Assembly: GCA_016875195.1 (NCBI GenBank)
Contig: VGRY01000027.1
Span: forward strand, 1 to 46,603
Reading direction: 5' to 3'
DNA length: 46,603 bases
Source: Deltaproteobacteria bacterium
GTDB taxonomy: Bacteria > Desulfobacterota > BSN033 > UBA1163
The notes under the pieces are model-generated. The model was not told where the DNA came from and ran no database searches. It saw only the letters and a program-made list of their open reading frames with translations. Made by a program: the position numbers and the translations under genes. This document shows, piece by piece, positions 8,598 through 17,674 of this stretch. Each line of letters starts with the position of its first letter. Position 1 is the first letter of the stretch.

Positions 8598-8879
8598 ATG
8601 TTAGTGGATACAGAAAAGATGATACCTGTTACGAAGTTGCAAAGGGAACTGACACAGAAGCTCAAAGAGGTCTCCGAAACAGGCGAGCCGGTTTATGTAT
8701 TGCGGAATAATGAAATGGCGGCGGTCATCATCTCTACGGAAGAATACGAAATGTTGACACAGGCAGAGGAGATTCTTGAGCATCTGGAGATTGCGGAGAA
8801 GGTTGAAAAAAGATTAAAGGGACATGATCGTTCGAAGAATATCCCATGGGAGAGGATCAAGAAAAGGCATGGCCTATAG
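8598..8879 (+). CDS. Phd/YefM-family antitoxin
   Basis: 93 aa. The N-terminal ~55 residues match the Phd/YefM DNA-binding fold (MIPVTKLQREL...EPVYVLRNNEMAAVIISTEEYEML). The C-terminal tail is charged and helical, as expected for the toxin-wrapping segment. In this family the antitoxin neutralises the cognate RelE-type RNase and represses the operon. The ribosome site GGGAGG is well placed. The stop codon overlaps the toxin gene by 11 bp. Confidence 0.9.
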   Translation: MLVDTEKMIPVTKLQRELTQKLKEVSETGEPVYVLRNNEMAAVIISTEEYEMLTQAEEILEHLEIAEKVEKRLKGHDRSKNIPWERIKKRHGL

Positions 8880-9180
8880 GATTGAATTTCTGCCGGATGC
8901 AGAAAAGGATTTCGATGGTTTGGACGGGTCCATCAGGAAAGAAGTTTCCAAAAAGATGGATGCCCTCGCAGAAAATCCATTTTTAGGGAAACCCCTTGGG
9001 AAAAAGTATGGGCTGGATTTAACAGGGTTCTATAAACTCTACGTTGCAAAGAAGAAATATCGTATTGTCTATCGCCTGGTTGGAGAGTATATCGAAGTCA
9101 TAGAGATCGTTGGCATCGGAAAGAGAGATAAACAAGAGGTTTATAAGTTGGTTGCGAGGAGGCTCAAGAGGTTGATTTAG
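8869..9180 (+). CDS. RelE/ParE-family toxin
   Basis: 103 aa from the ATG at 8869, inside the antitoxin gene; a longer in-frame reading back to 8824 lacks family similarity. The sequence starts MAYRIEFLPDAEKDF, contains FYKLYVAKKKYRIVYRL and ends with a basic tail, typical of RelE toxins that cut mRNA at the ribosome. Lys/Arg and Tyr residues in the KKKYRIVYR strand are the likely RNA-contact residues. It is co-transcribed with the antitoxin. Confidence 0.9.
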   Translation: MAYRIEFLPDAEKDFDGLDGSIRKEVSKKMDALAENPFLGKPLGKKYGLDLTGFYKLYVAKKKYRIVYRLVGEYIEVIEIVGIGKRDKQEVYKLVARRLKRLI

Positions 9181-9488
9181 GTATAAAAAAGACCAGCATC
9201 CCTAAAATAATTAGAGTCCATTTATAAATGCACTTTTTGTGTCATGCCGGACTTGATGAGCCTGTTCCGTGCTTGATAAGGGAGCATCCAGTCCCGCCTT
9301 TGGCGGGATTGAAATCACTGGATTCCGGCCTTCGCCGGAATGACGACCTTTTGAAAATTCTTTAGTTTATGGACAGACTCTAATTAGATCTACCCATCAG
9401 AAATCAGGGTGAGAGGAAAGCGCTCTGTCTCACACGGAACGGCTACAGGGTCTTTGCAAAAGAATCATTCAATTTAGGTTTTAATAGT
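9181..9488. other. Intergenic stretch with composite dyad repeat
   Basis: No gene is seen. Bases 9241-9346 hold a head-to-head repeat that begins GTCATGCCGG and ends CCGGAATGAC, with internal hairpins CCCGCCTTTGGCGGG and CCGGCCTTCGCCGG. The same architecture recurs at 36352-36423 and 37231-37322. The last ~110 bp before the HD gene show no clear promoter. Confidence 0.7.
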
Positions 9489-10004
9489 ATGATATCGCAG
9501 GGGCTGATCCAATCTATTTTGGAACGTTACGCTTTACCGAGAGATGCCATCCATGGGGTGTCGCATTGGGCGCGGGTGATGGAAAATGGCAGGCATATTT
9601 CTCAAGTGACAGGGGCTAATATCCGTGTGGTTGAGTTTTTTAGCATCTTCCACGATTCACAGCGGATCAATGAAGGGTTCGATGATGGCCATGGCCGTCG
9701 GGGCGCTGAACTTGCCAGGGAGTTGCGAGGAGTTGAGTATGAGCTTCCGGATGAGGAGTTTGCCCTTCTCATCCATGCCTGCGAACTTCACACGGAAGGT
9801 CATCTGGATGGGGATATCACGGTCCAGACGTGTTGGGATGCTGACCGACTTGATCTCGGGAGGGTAGGAATCGTCCCACGGAAGGAAAGGCTCTGCACTG
9901 AGGGGGCTAAGGATTCTAGTTTCCTAAGGTGGGCTATTGAACGGAGTGAAAAGGTTTTTGTTCCTACCTTTGTCTCAACAGAGTGGGGAGTCAGGTTGAG
10001 GTGA
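9489..10004 (+). CDS. HD-domain protein (putative phosphohydrolase)
   Basis: 171 aa. The HD metal-binding pattern is visible: an early His in HGVSHWARV (about 22-30), the HD pair in FSIFHDSQRIN (about 50-60), further His in FDDGHGRRG, and a late Asp in CWDADRLDLGR. HD proteins of this size hydrolyse phosphate esters, often of nucleotides, but the substrate is unknown. No ribosome site is evident, and the surrounding genes do not form an operon with it. Confidence 0.75.
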   Translation: MISQGLIQSILERYALPRDAIHGVSHWARVMENGRHISQVTGANIRVVEFFSIFHDSQRINEGFDDGHGRRGAELARELRGVEYELPDEEFALLIHACELHTEGHLDGDITVQTCWDADRLDLGRVGIVPRKERLCTEGAKDSSFLRWAIERSEKVFVPTFVSTEWGVRLR

Positions 10005-10008
10005 TGTT

Positions 10009-10117
10009 GTCATGCCGAACCTGCCTATGCCGAAGCGGCTTCGCGCAGGCAGGCTCGTTTCGGCATCTCGTTTTGGTTTAAGCCTAGATCCTGAAACAAG
10101 TTCAGGATGACGAATAT
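10009..10117. repeat. Intergenic inverted-repeat element
   Basis: This lies between the convergent HD and rlmD genes. It contains a GCCTGC/GCAGGC hairpin (about 10018-10050) and ends with ATCCTGAAACAAGTTCAGGAT, itself a dyad. It resembles the dispersed GTCAT-type elements elsewhere in the window and may double as a two-way terminator. Confidence 0.6.
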
Positions 10118-10162
10118 GAGAAAGTATCAAATATCTTTTGATACCATTTAGGAGACTCAACT

Positions 10163-11449
10163 TCAGTTTCGGGTTAATAATCCGACGACTTCCATGTGGT
10201 AGGTCTGGGGGAACATGTCGATGAGACGGACTCTCTGGAGAGAGTATCCTTTTTCACAGAATAAGCGAAGATCTCGGGAAAAGGTGGTGGGTTCGCAGGA
10301 AACATAGACGATTTTTTTAGGCTTCAATCCTGCTATGAGATCGATATTTTTTTTGCAGCCTGCCCTCGGAGGATCGAGAATAATCTGATCGGGTATTCCC
10401 TTGTTCCAGTCCTTTAATACCGCCTCTACCGTTCCCTCAATGAAGCGAGCATTTCGAATTCCATTTCTCTCCGCATTGAATTTTACATCTTTAATGGCCA
10501 CTTTGTTCTCTTCAATCCCCCAGACCTCTCCGGCATGGATGGATAAAGGAAGTGTGAAATTTCCGGCGCCGGCATAGAGATCAAGAATTCGATCGCTCTT
10601 AGTTGCGCTGGAGAATTCAATCACAGTCTGGATTAATTTTTCATTCTGCTCGAGATTAACCTGAGAGAAACTCCCAGGAGAGATTCGAAATACGAGACTT
10701 CTTTCTTTTTCTTCCTCAGAGAAAGGGATCGTAAACGACAGGGATGGGTTACCGATGGAGATCCATTCTCTTTTCCCTGAAATGGCAATTCCCTGGAGAG
10801 CCGGTTGGTTCTGAAGAAACTGTTTTGCAAATTTTTCGAACTGTTGATCGTTCGAATGGGGTGAATAGGGATGAAATAAGAGGACCCCTTTTTCTTCCTG
10901 AGGAGAGACATTGATCTCTATCTCTTCCATGTTTAAAAAATGCTCCTGCTGGTCTCGAAGTATTGAGATCATCTGGTTAGTTAATGGATGGGAGATCGGA
11001 CAATGATTGATATCAACTATCTTGTGGGATCCTTCCTGATAGTAGCCGATGGTCTTTTTTCTCACTTTCAATTGGACTCTGGTTCGGTAGCCATAAGGTT
11101 TGGGGAAAGGGACTACATCTACAGGAGGTATTTGATCGAGTTTTCCTAACCGCTTGAGGGTTTCAAATAAAATTGTTCGTTTTATTTCTCCGTGAATGGA
11201 AGGATTAATGTGTTGCCACCGGCACCCACCGCATTTCCCGAAATAAGGACAGGTTGGATCAACCCTCAGGGAAGAAGGCTCAGCGATCCGGATTAACTTC
11301 CCTATCGAATATCTTTTCTTCTCTTCTGTGATTTCAATCCAGACCTCATCCCCTGTGACAGTGTATGGAACGAAGAGTACCTTTCCGTCCATTCGCGCCA
11401 CACCATATCCCCCAAAGGCCATGGAATCGATTTTTACCTTCATCTTCAT
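10163..11449 (-). CDS. rlmD: 23S rRNA (uracil-C5)-methyltransferase RlmD/RumA family
   Basis: 428 aa. An N-terminal TRAM domain (about 1-56) is followed by an iron-sulfur cluster motif with C67, C73 and C76 (CPYFGKCGGC) and a fourth Cys near NHCPISHP. The SAM-binding motif is ILDLYAGAGNF, the LDPPRAGC motif follows, and the catalytic Cys is in VYVSCEPTTFSRDL. It transfers methyl from SAM to C5 of a 23S rRNA uridine. It could equally methylate a second site, as the RlmCD type does. The gene is transcribed away from accD and stands alone. Confidence 0.92.
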   Translation of the reverse strand: MKMKVKIDSMAFGGYGVARMDGKVLFVPYTVTGDEVWIEITEEKKRYSIGKLIRIAEPSSLRVDPTCPYFGKCGGCRWQHINPSIHGEIKRTILFETLKRLGKLDQIPPVDVVPFPKPYGYRTRVQLKVRKKTIGYYQEGSHKIVDINHCPISHPLTNQMISILRDQQEHFLNMEEIEINVSPQEEKGVLLFHPYSPHSNDQQFEKFAKQFLQNQPALQGIAISGKREWISIGNPSLSFTIPFSEEEKERSLVFRISPGSFSQVNLEQNEKLIQTVIEFSSATKSDRILDLYAGAGNFTLPLSIHAGEVWGIEENKVAIKDVKFNAERNGIRNARFIEGTVEAVLKDWNKGIPDQIILDPPRAGCKKNIDLIAGLKPKKIVYVSCEPTTFSRDLRLFCEKGYSLQRVRLIDMFPQTYHMEVVGLLTRN

Positions 11450-11505
11450 TGTTTTAAATTACCATAGTGAAGCATGAGATTCAATCGTTCCTAAGCACCA
11501 TTTCA

Positions 11506-11534
11506 TTGACATCTCCCCCTTATTTTGTTAGCTT
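11506..11534 (+). promoter_or_regulatory. Probable promoter of accD
   Basis: TTGACA (11506-11511), 17-bp spacer, TAGCTT (11529-11534). The -35 box is perfect and the -10 box is weak. It argues against the upstream TTG start at 11525, which would lie inside the promoter. Confidence 0.5.
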
Positions 11535-11566
11535 TAAACATCCAAACGAGAGGATCGAGCAGTTCG

Positions 11567-12418
11567 ATGGCGTGGTTTAAGAAGGGAGAAGAGGAAGAGA
11601 AGAAAGAGAGACGTGAAGACCCAAAGCTGTTCGAAGAGCTCTGGCTGAAGTGTAAATCCTGTAATGAGATGATCTACCGGAAGGTCGTCGAACGGAATCT
11701 CCAGGTTTGTCCAAAGTGCAACTACCATTTTCAGATACCGGCACGCAAGCGGATTGAGAGTCTCGTTGATCCGGGCAGTTTCCTTGAACAAGATTCTGAC
11801 CTCACTCCCATCGATCCTTTGGAATTCAAAGATTCAAAAAAATATTCGCACCGGGTCAAGGAATCTCAGGAAACAACCGGCCAGAAGGACGCCGTCATCT
11901 GCGGAGAGGCAAAGTTCGAAGGCCAACCGGCGATGCTTGGTGTCTTTGAATTTAATTTTATGGGCGGAAGCATGGGTTCGGTGGTGGGAGAAAAGATCAC
12001 CCGTTTGATTGAAAGGGCGATCGAAAAGAGGATCGGTGTTGTCATCTTTTGCGCCTCCGGAGGAGCCAGGATGCAGGAAGGGATCCTCTCCCTGATGCAG
12101 ATGGCCAAGACCAGCGCAGCCCTTGCCAGGTTGCAGGAAGCAAGGCTTCCTTACCTCTCGGTTCTCACTGATCCGACCACCGGGGGAGTATCGGCCAGCA
12201 TTGCCATGTTGGGTGATATCATCATCGCCGAGCCAAAGGCGATGATCGGATTTGCAGGACCAAGGGTTATTAAGGATACCATTCGAGCAGAACTTCCGGA
12301 GGGATTTCAACGGGCGGAATACCTTCTTCAGCACGGAATGGTGGATCTTATCGTTGAGCGAAAAGATCTCCGGCACACCCTCGCTTCCCTCCTTAACATG
12401 CTTAAGGTCGATCAGTAA
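11567..12418 (+). CDS. accD: Acetyl-CoA carboxylase carboxyltransferase subunit beta
   Basis: 283 aa from the ATG at 11567 (MAWFKKGEE). An upstream TTG at 11525 is less likely. The N-terminal C4 zinc finger is CKSC...CPKC (about 27-49). The carboxyltransferase core carries CASGGARMQEG and PTTGGVSASIAMLGD. With AccA it moves the carboxyl group from biotin to acetyl-CoA, giving malonyl-CoA for fatty acid synthesis. The C-terminus (RAEYLLQHGMVDLIV) is complete. A GTTAGAAAG hairpin repeat follows the stop. accA is not in the window. Confidence 0.96.
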   Translation: MAWFKKGEEEEKKERREDPKLFEELWLKCKSCNEMIYRKVVERNLQVCPKCNYHFQIPARKRIESLVDPGSFLEQDSDLTPIDPLEFKDSKKYSHRVKESQETTGQKDAVICGEAKFEGQPAMLGVFEFNFMGGSMGSVVGEKITRLIERAIEKRIGVVIFCASGGARMQEGILSLMQMAKTSAALARLQEARLPYLSVLTDPTTGGVSASIAMLGDIIIAEPKAMIGFAGPRVIKDTIRAELPEGFQRAEYLLQHGMVDLIVERKDLRHTLASLLNMLKVDQ

Positions 12419-12758
12419 ACCCCGTTAGAAAGGTTTGGTCTTTCTAACGAAATAGGCCATGCAGAGTTTTCAACGCCGAGCCGATCAGACTCGGCCATGG
12501 GATGAGGGGGGATTTCTAATGGGAGAAATGGATAGACCTTGCAGTTGATAAAGGGCCATGGGTAAACCGCCCTCCAACGCTTCGAATGGCGGTTAATTGG
12601 ATGTCTTAAGGGAATCGCTAAACTTCACCAAAGGTGAATTCCAGTTTGGGTTAGAAACGTGAGTGCCCATTGGCCTGAAGGTTCGCCTCGAATCGTTTCC
12701 GAACGGTTCACCCATGTCCCTTTAGGTCAATTTTTTGGAATGTTAAGGTAGATTGAAA
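12419..12758. other. accD-folC intergenic region with hairpin repeat
   Basis: No gene is seen. Bases 12421-12449 form CGTTAGAAAG-gtttggt-CTTTCTAACG, a 10-bp stem that can end the accD transcript. The same hairpin recurs at 42355-42387, and both copies neighbour a CATGCARAG motif. Further short dyads follow, for example CCGAGC/GCTCGG-type near 12475. AAGG precedes the folC ATG. Confidence 0.65.
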
Positions 12759-14051
12759 ATGAATAAGAATGGCTATCAACGATCGCTTGACTATCTCTAT
12801 GGTCTCGAAAAGTTCGGGATGATCTTTGGATTGTCAAAAGTGGAGGAGATTCTCGAGGCTGTCGGAAACCCCCATCGAGAGATCCAGGCCATTCATATCG
12901 GTGGGACCAATGGGAAAGGTTCCACTGCAGCTATGATGGCCTCGATCCTGAGAAGAGAAGGATACCGGGTAGGTCTTTATACTTCTCCCCATCTGATCCG
13001 TTTCACCGAACGGATGAAAGTGAGTGGAAAAGAGATTGAGAGGGAGGAGGTTGCCCATCTGACCGAGTGGATGCGGGAGAAAATTGAGGCGGCCGGGGTT
13101 GATCCTCCGTTTACATTCTTCGATTTTACCACTGCAATGGCTTTTGTCTATTTCAGGCAGAAAATGGTGGATCTGGCTATCCTGGAGGTGGGTTTGGGAG
13201 GAAGGCTCGATTCCACTAATGTGATCGATCCCCTTCTCTCTATCATCACGAATATTAGCAAAGACCACGAGGATGTTCTTGGAAAGGGCCTCATGAGGAT
13301 TGCCAGAGAAAAAGCGGGCATCATCAAAGAGGGACGACCACTCATTACAGCGGCAAAACAACCCCAGGTGCTTCGTCTTTTTTCAGTAATCTGCAAGAGG
13401 AAGAAAGCTCCCCTTTTCTCGGTTGGAAAAGAATTCCGTTATACTTCAGCGGGTGAGGGAAGTTTCAACTATGAAGGTCTCCATCGAAAACTGTGGGGCC
13501 TTTCGATCAACCTCCGGGGACCTCATCAGATCATCAATGCCACCACCGCTCTTGGAGCGATGGAGGTTCTGGATGACCTGGGATACCGCGTTTCAAACGA
13601 TGCCATGACCGAAGGGTTAAAAGAGGTAGACTGGCCCGGACGGTTGGAGATGATCTGCTCGTCGCCGAAGGTTATTCTCGATGGCGCCCATAATCCGGAT
13701 GGGGCTCTCTCTTTGAAAGAGTCCCTGGAAAAAGATTTTGAGTATCACCGTCTCATCCTTCTGATCGGGATCATGAAAGACAAAGATATTGAGTCGATTC
13801 TCCATGCTCTGTCTCCTCTTGCAGATCACATCATTCTCACCCGGCCCGGAACAGACCGTGCTGCCTCTCCTGCGCTGCTCAGGAAAGTTCTGGGGCGAAA
13901 TGGAAAGAAGGCGGAGGTTATCGAAGATTTGAAAAAGGCGATCAACAGAGGTCTCGCCCTTACCGATGAAGAAGATTTATTCTGTATTACCGGGTCGCTC
14001 TATACGGTTGGGGAAGCCCGATCCTACTTCCTTCGGGGGGGACAATCATGA
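12759..14051 (+). CDS. folC: Bifunctional folylpolyglutamate synthase / dihydrofolate synthase
   Basis: 430 aa. The ATG at 12759 has AAGG about 10 bases upstream and is preferred to the TTG two codons before it. The P-loop is HIGGTNGKGSTAA (about 45-57). Further Mur-ligase-type motifs are TSPHLIRFTERM and ILEVGLGGRLDSTNVI. The C-terminal domain has ILDGAHNPDGA. It adds glutamate to dihydropteroate and to folates using ATP. The last codon overlaps lptD by 4 bp, so the two are translated together. Confidence 0.95.
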   Translation: MNKNGYQRSLDYLYGLEKFGMIFGLSKVEEILEAVGNPHREIQAIHIGGTNGKGSTAAMMASILRREGYRVGLYTSPHLIRFTERMKVSGKEIEREEVAHLTEWMREKIEAAGVDPPFTFFDFTTAMAFVYFRQKMVDLAILEVGLGGRLDSTNVIDPLLSIITNISKDHEDVLGKGLMRIAREKAGIIKEGRPLITAAKQPQVLRLFSVICKRKKAPLFSVGKEFRYTSAGEGSFNYEGLHRKLWGLSINLRGPHQIINATTALGAMEVLDDLGYRVSNDAMTEGLKEVDWPGRLEMICSSPKVILDGAHNPDGALSLKESLEKDFEYHRLILLIGIMKDKDIESILHALSPLADHIILTRPGTDRAASPALLRKVLGRNGKKAEVIEDLKKAINRGLALTDEEDLFCITGSLYTVGEARSYFLRGGQS

Positions 14052-16201
14052 GACATCGCTGGTTTCTCCTGAGCTCCCTATTCATCCTTTTCACCTTGTT
14101 TTATCCCCTTCTCTCCGAGGGAAAGATTACCAATATGAAGGTAGAGAAAGGGGAAGGGCCTGTAGATATTGAAGCGGATGAACTCTCCTTTGAACGCGAA
14201 AGGCAGGTCTACGAAGCTCATGGAAGAGTGGAAGTGAAAAGGGGAAACCTCTTTCTCAAGGGAGATCATGCTCAATTAAATATGACGACGAAAGATCTTA
14301 CGGCCTGGGGAAATGTTGTGCTCAGAGAAGGGGAGGATGTTCTTGAGTGCGAGCGAATGGAGATCAACCTCGATACCCGTTTGGGGAAAATCTACCAGGC
14401 CAAACTTTTTCTCAAGGATCAGAATTTTCATATCACCAGCAAGGAGGCAGAGAAATTAGGAGAGAACCGGTATCGCATCAGGGAAGGTTCTTTCACCACC
14501 TGCGATGCAGAGCGGCCTCCATGGAAATTTACGGTCAAAGAATTAGAAGTCACTCTGGAGGGATACGGGATTGCAAAGAGTCCGACCTTTTATCTTGAAG
14601 GCATTCCATCCCTTTATTTTCCATGGGGACTCTTTCCTGTAAGGAAGGAGAGACAAACAGGCCTTCTTCTTCCGCAGGTGGGATATTCGAAAAAATATGG
14701 CCCTGAGATAAAGAGCGCCTTCTTCTGGGCGATGACAAAAGATATGGATTCCACCCTGACTCTTGATTATTTGGGAAAGAGGGGCTTTAAAGAAGGGTTG
14801 GAATACCGCTATGCGTTTACTCCCGAGACCAAGGGGCAGGCCAACTTCCACTTCATTGATGATCAAGAGGTTCATAAAAATCGTTATGCCTTCTTCGTTC
14901 AGCATCAACAAAAATTTCCCTATGACTTTTATTTAAAAGGCAATATCAATCACATCAGCGACAACCGCTACCACCGCGATTTTGACGAGGACCTTCCAGG
15001 AGAGGCGAAGATTGACTCGAGAAGCAGAGGGCAATTGAGGTCTACCGTCTTCGGAGGAAAAAATTGGGATCAATTCAGTTTCCTGGCCGAAACCTCTGTT
15101 TTCCAGGATCTCATCAAAAAGAGTAATGATGATACCCTTCAAAAACTCCCGCAGGTCAGTTTTCAGGCTCATCCACAGTCCCTTTTCAACACTCCCCTCT
15201 TTTTCGATGGCGGGGTTTCGTACACCCATTTCTGGCGGGAGAAAGGTGTGGAGGGACATAGGGGAGACTTCTTTCCGAGACTCTTCTATCCGGTCAGGCT
15301 GTTCAATGTCCTGAAGGTGGAATCAAGTGTTGGACCAAGGGAGACCCTGTATAAGTCTGTGGATGATCCGACCGGGCAATATAAAGGGTGGGAATCGAGG
15401 GAGACCGTTGTCGCAACCACGGAGGTCTCGGCAGAATTTTTCAGGGTCTATGATGCAGGGACGGTTTCAAAGATTTCCGGGCTTTATCAGGTGGCTAAAT
15501 GGATGCACACCATTGAACCCATGATTGGCTACCGATACACCCCCAGGGTCGATCAGAAGGATCTTCCCGTCTTCGATGATCAAGATCGAATCCCGTACTC
15601 GAATGAGATTACCTATGGCTTCACGCAGCGCCTTATTGGAAAACCCGTTAAAGAAGGAGTAACCTCCGGTCCCTTTGAATACGGGAAGTTAAAGATATTC
15701 CAGTCCTATAGCCTCGGAGATCCTTTCACGCGAGATTCAAAAGGCAAAGGGAGGTACTTTTCCAATATTTTTGGAGAACTATGGTGGAATTTCAGCCCTT
15801 ATCTTTCTGCGAAACTGGACGGAGAGTTCAGCCCGTATCATGGGAACTTCGAGGTCGGGAATGCCACCATCACCGTCAAGGATAAACGGAACGATGCCAT
15901 TTACGCTCAATACCGCTATGCCCGGGGCAATATTAAGGAGGTCAACGCAGGCGCCAGGATAAAGACGATTCCTTCCCTGTATCTTTTTGGTTCTTTTCGT
16001 TATAATCTTTTAGATAACTGGAAGGTGGAGAATATCTATGGAGCGGAGTATCAAGCGCAGTGCTGGACGTTGGGAGTAACGGTCGAAGATAAAGGGCGAT
16101 CCCCAGACAGAACTCAGGAGAAGGAGTTGAAGTTCCACGTATATGTGAATTTGTTAGGTCTGGGTTCTTTAGGGAAGAGATCTTATTTCATGGGGCTGTA
16201 A
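14048..16201 (+). CDS. lptD: LPS assembly outer-membrane protein LptD (OstA/Imp)
   Basis: 717 aa. A signal peptide covers ~1-25 (LLSSLFILFTLFYPLLSEG). An OstA/LptA-like beta-jellyroll follows (about 30-150, GPVDIEADELSFERERQVYEA), then the LptD barrel (about 190-717) with many alternating aromatic strands ending LLGLGSLGKRSYFMGL. LptD with the lipoprotein LptE places LPS in the outer leaflet. Few cysteines are present, so disulfide-controlled assembly as in E. coli seems limited. The start overlaps the folC stop by 4 bp. Its presence shows a Gram-negative envelope. Confidence 0.93.
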   Translation: MRHRWFLLSSLFILFTLFYPLLSEGKITNMKVEKGEGPVDIEADELSFERERQVYEAHGRVEVKRGNLFLKGDHAQLNMTTKDLTAWGNVVLREGEDVLECERMEINLDTRLGKIYQAKLFLKDQNFHITSKEAEKLGENRYRIREGSFTTCDAERPPWKFTVKELEVTLEGYGIAKSPTFYLEGIPSLYFPWGLFPVRKERQTGLLLPQVGYSKKYGPEIKSAFFWAMTKDMDSTLTLDYLGKRGFKEGLEYRYAFTPETKGQANFHFIDDQEVHKNRYAFFVQHQQKFPYDFYLKGNINHISDNRYHRDFDEDLPGEAKIDSRSRGQLRSTVFGGKNWDQFSFLAETSVFQDLIKKSNDDTLQKLPQVSFQAHPQSLFNTPLFFDGGVSYTHFWREKGVEGHRGDFFPRLFYPVRLFNVLKVESSVGPRETLYKSVDDPTGQYKGWESRETVVATTEVSAEFFRVYDAGTVSKISGLYQVAKWMHTIEPMIGYRYTPRVDQKDLPVFDDQDRIPYSNEITYGFTQRLIGKPVKEGVTSGPFEYGKLKIFQSYSLGDPFTRDSKGKGRYFSNIFGELWWNFSPYLSAKLDGEFSPYHGNFEVGNATITVKDKRNDAIYAQYRYARGNIKEVNAGARIKTIPSLYLFGSFRYNLLDNWKVENIYGAEYQAQCWTLGVTVEDKGRSPDRTQEKELKFHVYVNLLGLGSLGKRSYFMGL

Positions 16202-16223
16202 GCGCTACTGTTAGGAGGAGCAT

Positions 16224-16955
16224 ATGAAGGGAGTGATTCTGGCAGGGGGACTGGGAACGCGACTCTATCCGTTGACCAAGGTGACCAATAAACATTTGCT
16301 TCCGGTCTATGACAAACCGATGATCTATTACCCCATTCAGACCCTGATCAATGCGGGGATTGATGACATTTTAATTGTCACCGGCGGAAATAATGCCGGC
16401 GATTTTTTACGTCTCCTTGGCAACGGAAAAGAATTCGGACTGAAGCATATTAATTATACGTATCAACAGGGAGAAGGGGGTATTGCCGAAGCCCTGAGCC
16501 TCGCCGAATTTTTTGCTGCCGGGGAAGGGATCTGTGTGGTACTGGGTGATAATATCATTGAGAATAATATTCGGAGGGCAGCGGAGGCTTTCCGAAAGCA
16601 AAAGGGAGGAGCAAAGATCCTTCTGAAGGAAGTTCCCGATCCGCACCGATTCGGCGTTGCCGAGATGAAAGGAGATCGGATTGCCGGAATAGAAGAGAAA
16701 CCCAAACAACCAAAATCAAATTATGCGGTCATCGGGATCTATTTTTATGATCCCACGGTCTTTGATTTCATTAAGACGCTGAAGCCCTCTGAACGGGGAG
16801 AATTAGAGATCACCGATGTGAATAATCGGTATATTGAAAAAGGAACGATGACCTATGATATTTTGGAAGGGTGGTGGACCGATGCAGGAACCTTCGAATC
16901 CCTGCTTCGGGCCAATCAGCTGGTGGCCCAGACAGGAGCGAATAAGGTGAGCTAA
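16224..16955 (+). CDS. rfbA: Glucose-1-phosphate thymidylyltransferase, short form (RfbA/RmlA-like)
   Basis: 243 aa, shorter than the ~290-aa E. coli enzyme. The nucleotide-binding signature GGLGTRLYPLT lies at residues 8-18, followed by NKHLLPVYDKPMIYYP and LGDNIIENNI. It couples dTTP to glucose-1-phosphate as the first step of dTDP-rhamnose synthesis. The lost C-terminal part is the allosteric/dimer region in the longer enzymes. AGGAGGAG lies just before the ATG. It opens the rfbA-C-B-D cluster. Confidence 0.85.
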   Translation: MKGVILAGGLGTRLYPLTKVTNKHLLPVYDKPMIYYPIQTLINAGIDDILIVTGGNNAGDFLRLLGNGKEFGLKHINYTYQQGEGGIAEALSLAEFFAAGEGICVVLGDNIIENNIRRAAEAFRKQKGGAKILLKEVPDPHRFGVAEMKGDRIAGIEEKPKQPKSNYAVIGIYFYDPTVFDFIKTLKPSERGELEITDVNNRYIEKGTMTYDILEGWWTDAGTFESLLRANQLVAQTGANKVS

Positions 16956-17059
16956 TAACCAAGCTCCAAGCACCAATAACCAAGTAATTACCAAAATACC
17001 AATGACCCAATTTTTAAACAACTCGGAATCTGAATCTGGGTTCAAATGGGGAGGAAACG
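16956..17059. repeat. Low-complexity CCAA-type intergenic repeat
   Basis: This is a run of CAAGCACCAATAACCAAG-like words between rfbA and rfbC. No gene or hairpin is seen. GGGGAGG at its end serves as the rfbC ribosome site. Confidence 0.45.
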
Positions 17060-17515
17060 ATGATCCACGGCGTTAAGACCAAGGTCTTGAAGGTGATTCC
17101 GGATGAACGGGGAAGGGTGCTGGAAATCCTCCGGGCGGATGATGCTCTCTTCCAGAAGTTCGGTCAGGTCTATGTCACTACGACCTATCCACAAGTGGTC
17201 AAAGCCTGGCACTACCACAAGACTCAGACCGATAACTTCGTTTCGGTCCGGGGGATGATCAAATTGGTCCTTTACGATCCAAGAGAAAATTCACCCACCC
17301 GAGGAGAGATCAACGAATTTTACATTGGAGTCCATAACCCCATGCTCGTCCAGGTTCCCAATATGATCTATCATGGGTGGAAGTGTGTCAGCGAGGAAGA
17401 GGCGATCATCGTCAACATTCCGACAGAAGTCTATGATTACAGTGAGCCTGATGAACACCGTCTCCCTCCTCACGGTAAGGACATCCCTTACAATTGGGCG
17501 AGGAAAGATGGGTAA
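17060..17515 (+). CDS. rfbC: dTDP-4-dehydrorhamnose 3,5-epimerase family protein (short form)
   Basis: 151 aa of cupin fold, shorter than classic RfbC (~180 aa). Conserved stretches are DERGRVLEILRADD, VKAWHYHKTQTDNF (the general-base His is probably in this segment), GMIKLVLYDPRE and VPNMIYHGWK. It probably epimerises the 4-keto sugar made by RfbB. Family members of this length are common beside rfbB and rfbD, but some act on other dTDP-keto-sugars. Confidence 0.82.
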   Translation: MIHGVKTKVLKVIPDERGRVLEILRADDALFQKFGQVYVTTTYPQVVKAWHYHKTQTDNFVSVRGMIKLVLYDPRENSPTRGEINEFYIGVHNPMLVQVPNMIYHGWKCVSEEEAIIVNIPTEVYDYSEPDEHRLPPHGKDIPYNWARKDG

Positions 17516-17534
17516 GGATAAACACCAATATAAT

Positions 17535-17583
17535 AACGCCCCCCAACCCCCTCTTAAGTTAAGAGGGGGAGAGGGGGAGTTAT
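17535..17583. repeat. C-rich palindromic intergenic repeat
   Basis: It contains an 11-bp perfect dyad at 17547-17569 (CCCCCTCTTAA, central G, complement), embedded in CCCC/GGGGGAG tracts. Similar C-rich elements lie at 36508-36615 and 46393-46487. It could act as a terminator within the rfb cluster. Confidence 0.6.
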
Positions 17584-17674
17584 ATTTATTTGGATATTGG
17601 GATTTGTAATTTGGAATTTCAGATCAGATCCTTTAAGTTTTAGCGTTCCTTAAAAACAAAAGCTGGAGTGAACT

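Noticed and set aside
1..9200. CRISPR array linked to the CARF protein or to the four-Cys nuclease
   Set aside because: No regularly spaced direct repeats of 25-40 bp with unique spacers were seen anywhere in the window.
9241..9346. Insertion sequence at the HsdR/TA block edge
   Set aside because: No transposase frame. The dyad repeat occurs at several unrelated sites and is better seen as a dispersed intergenic element.
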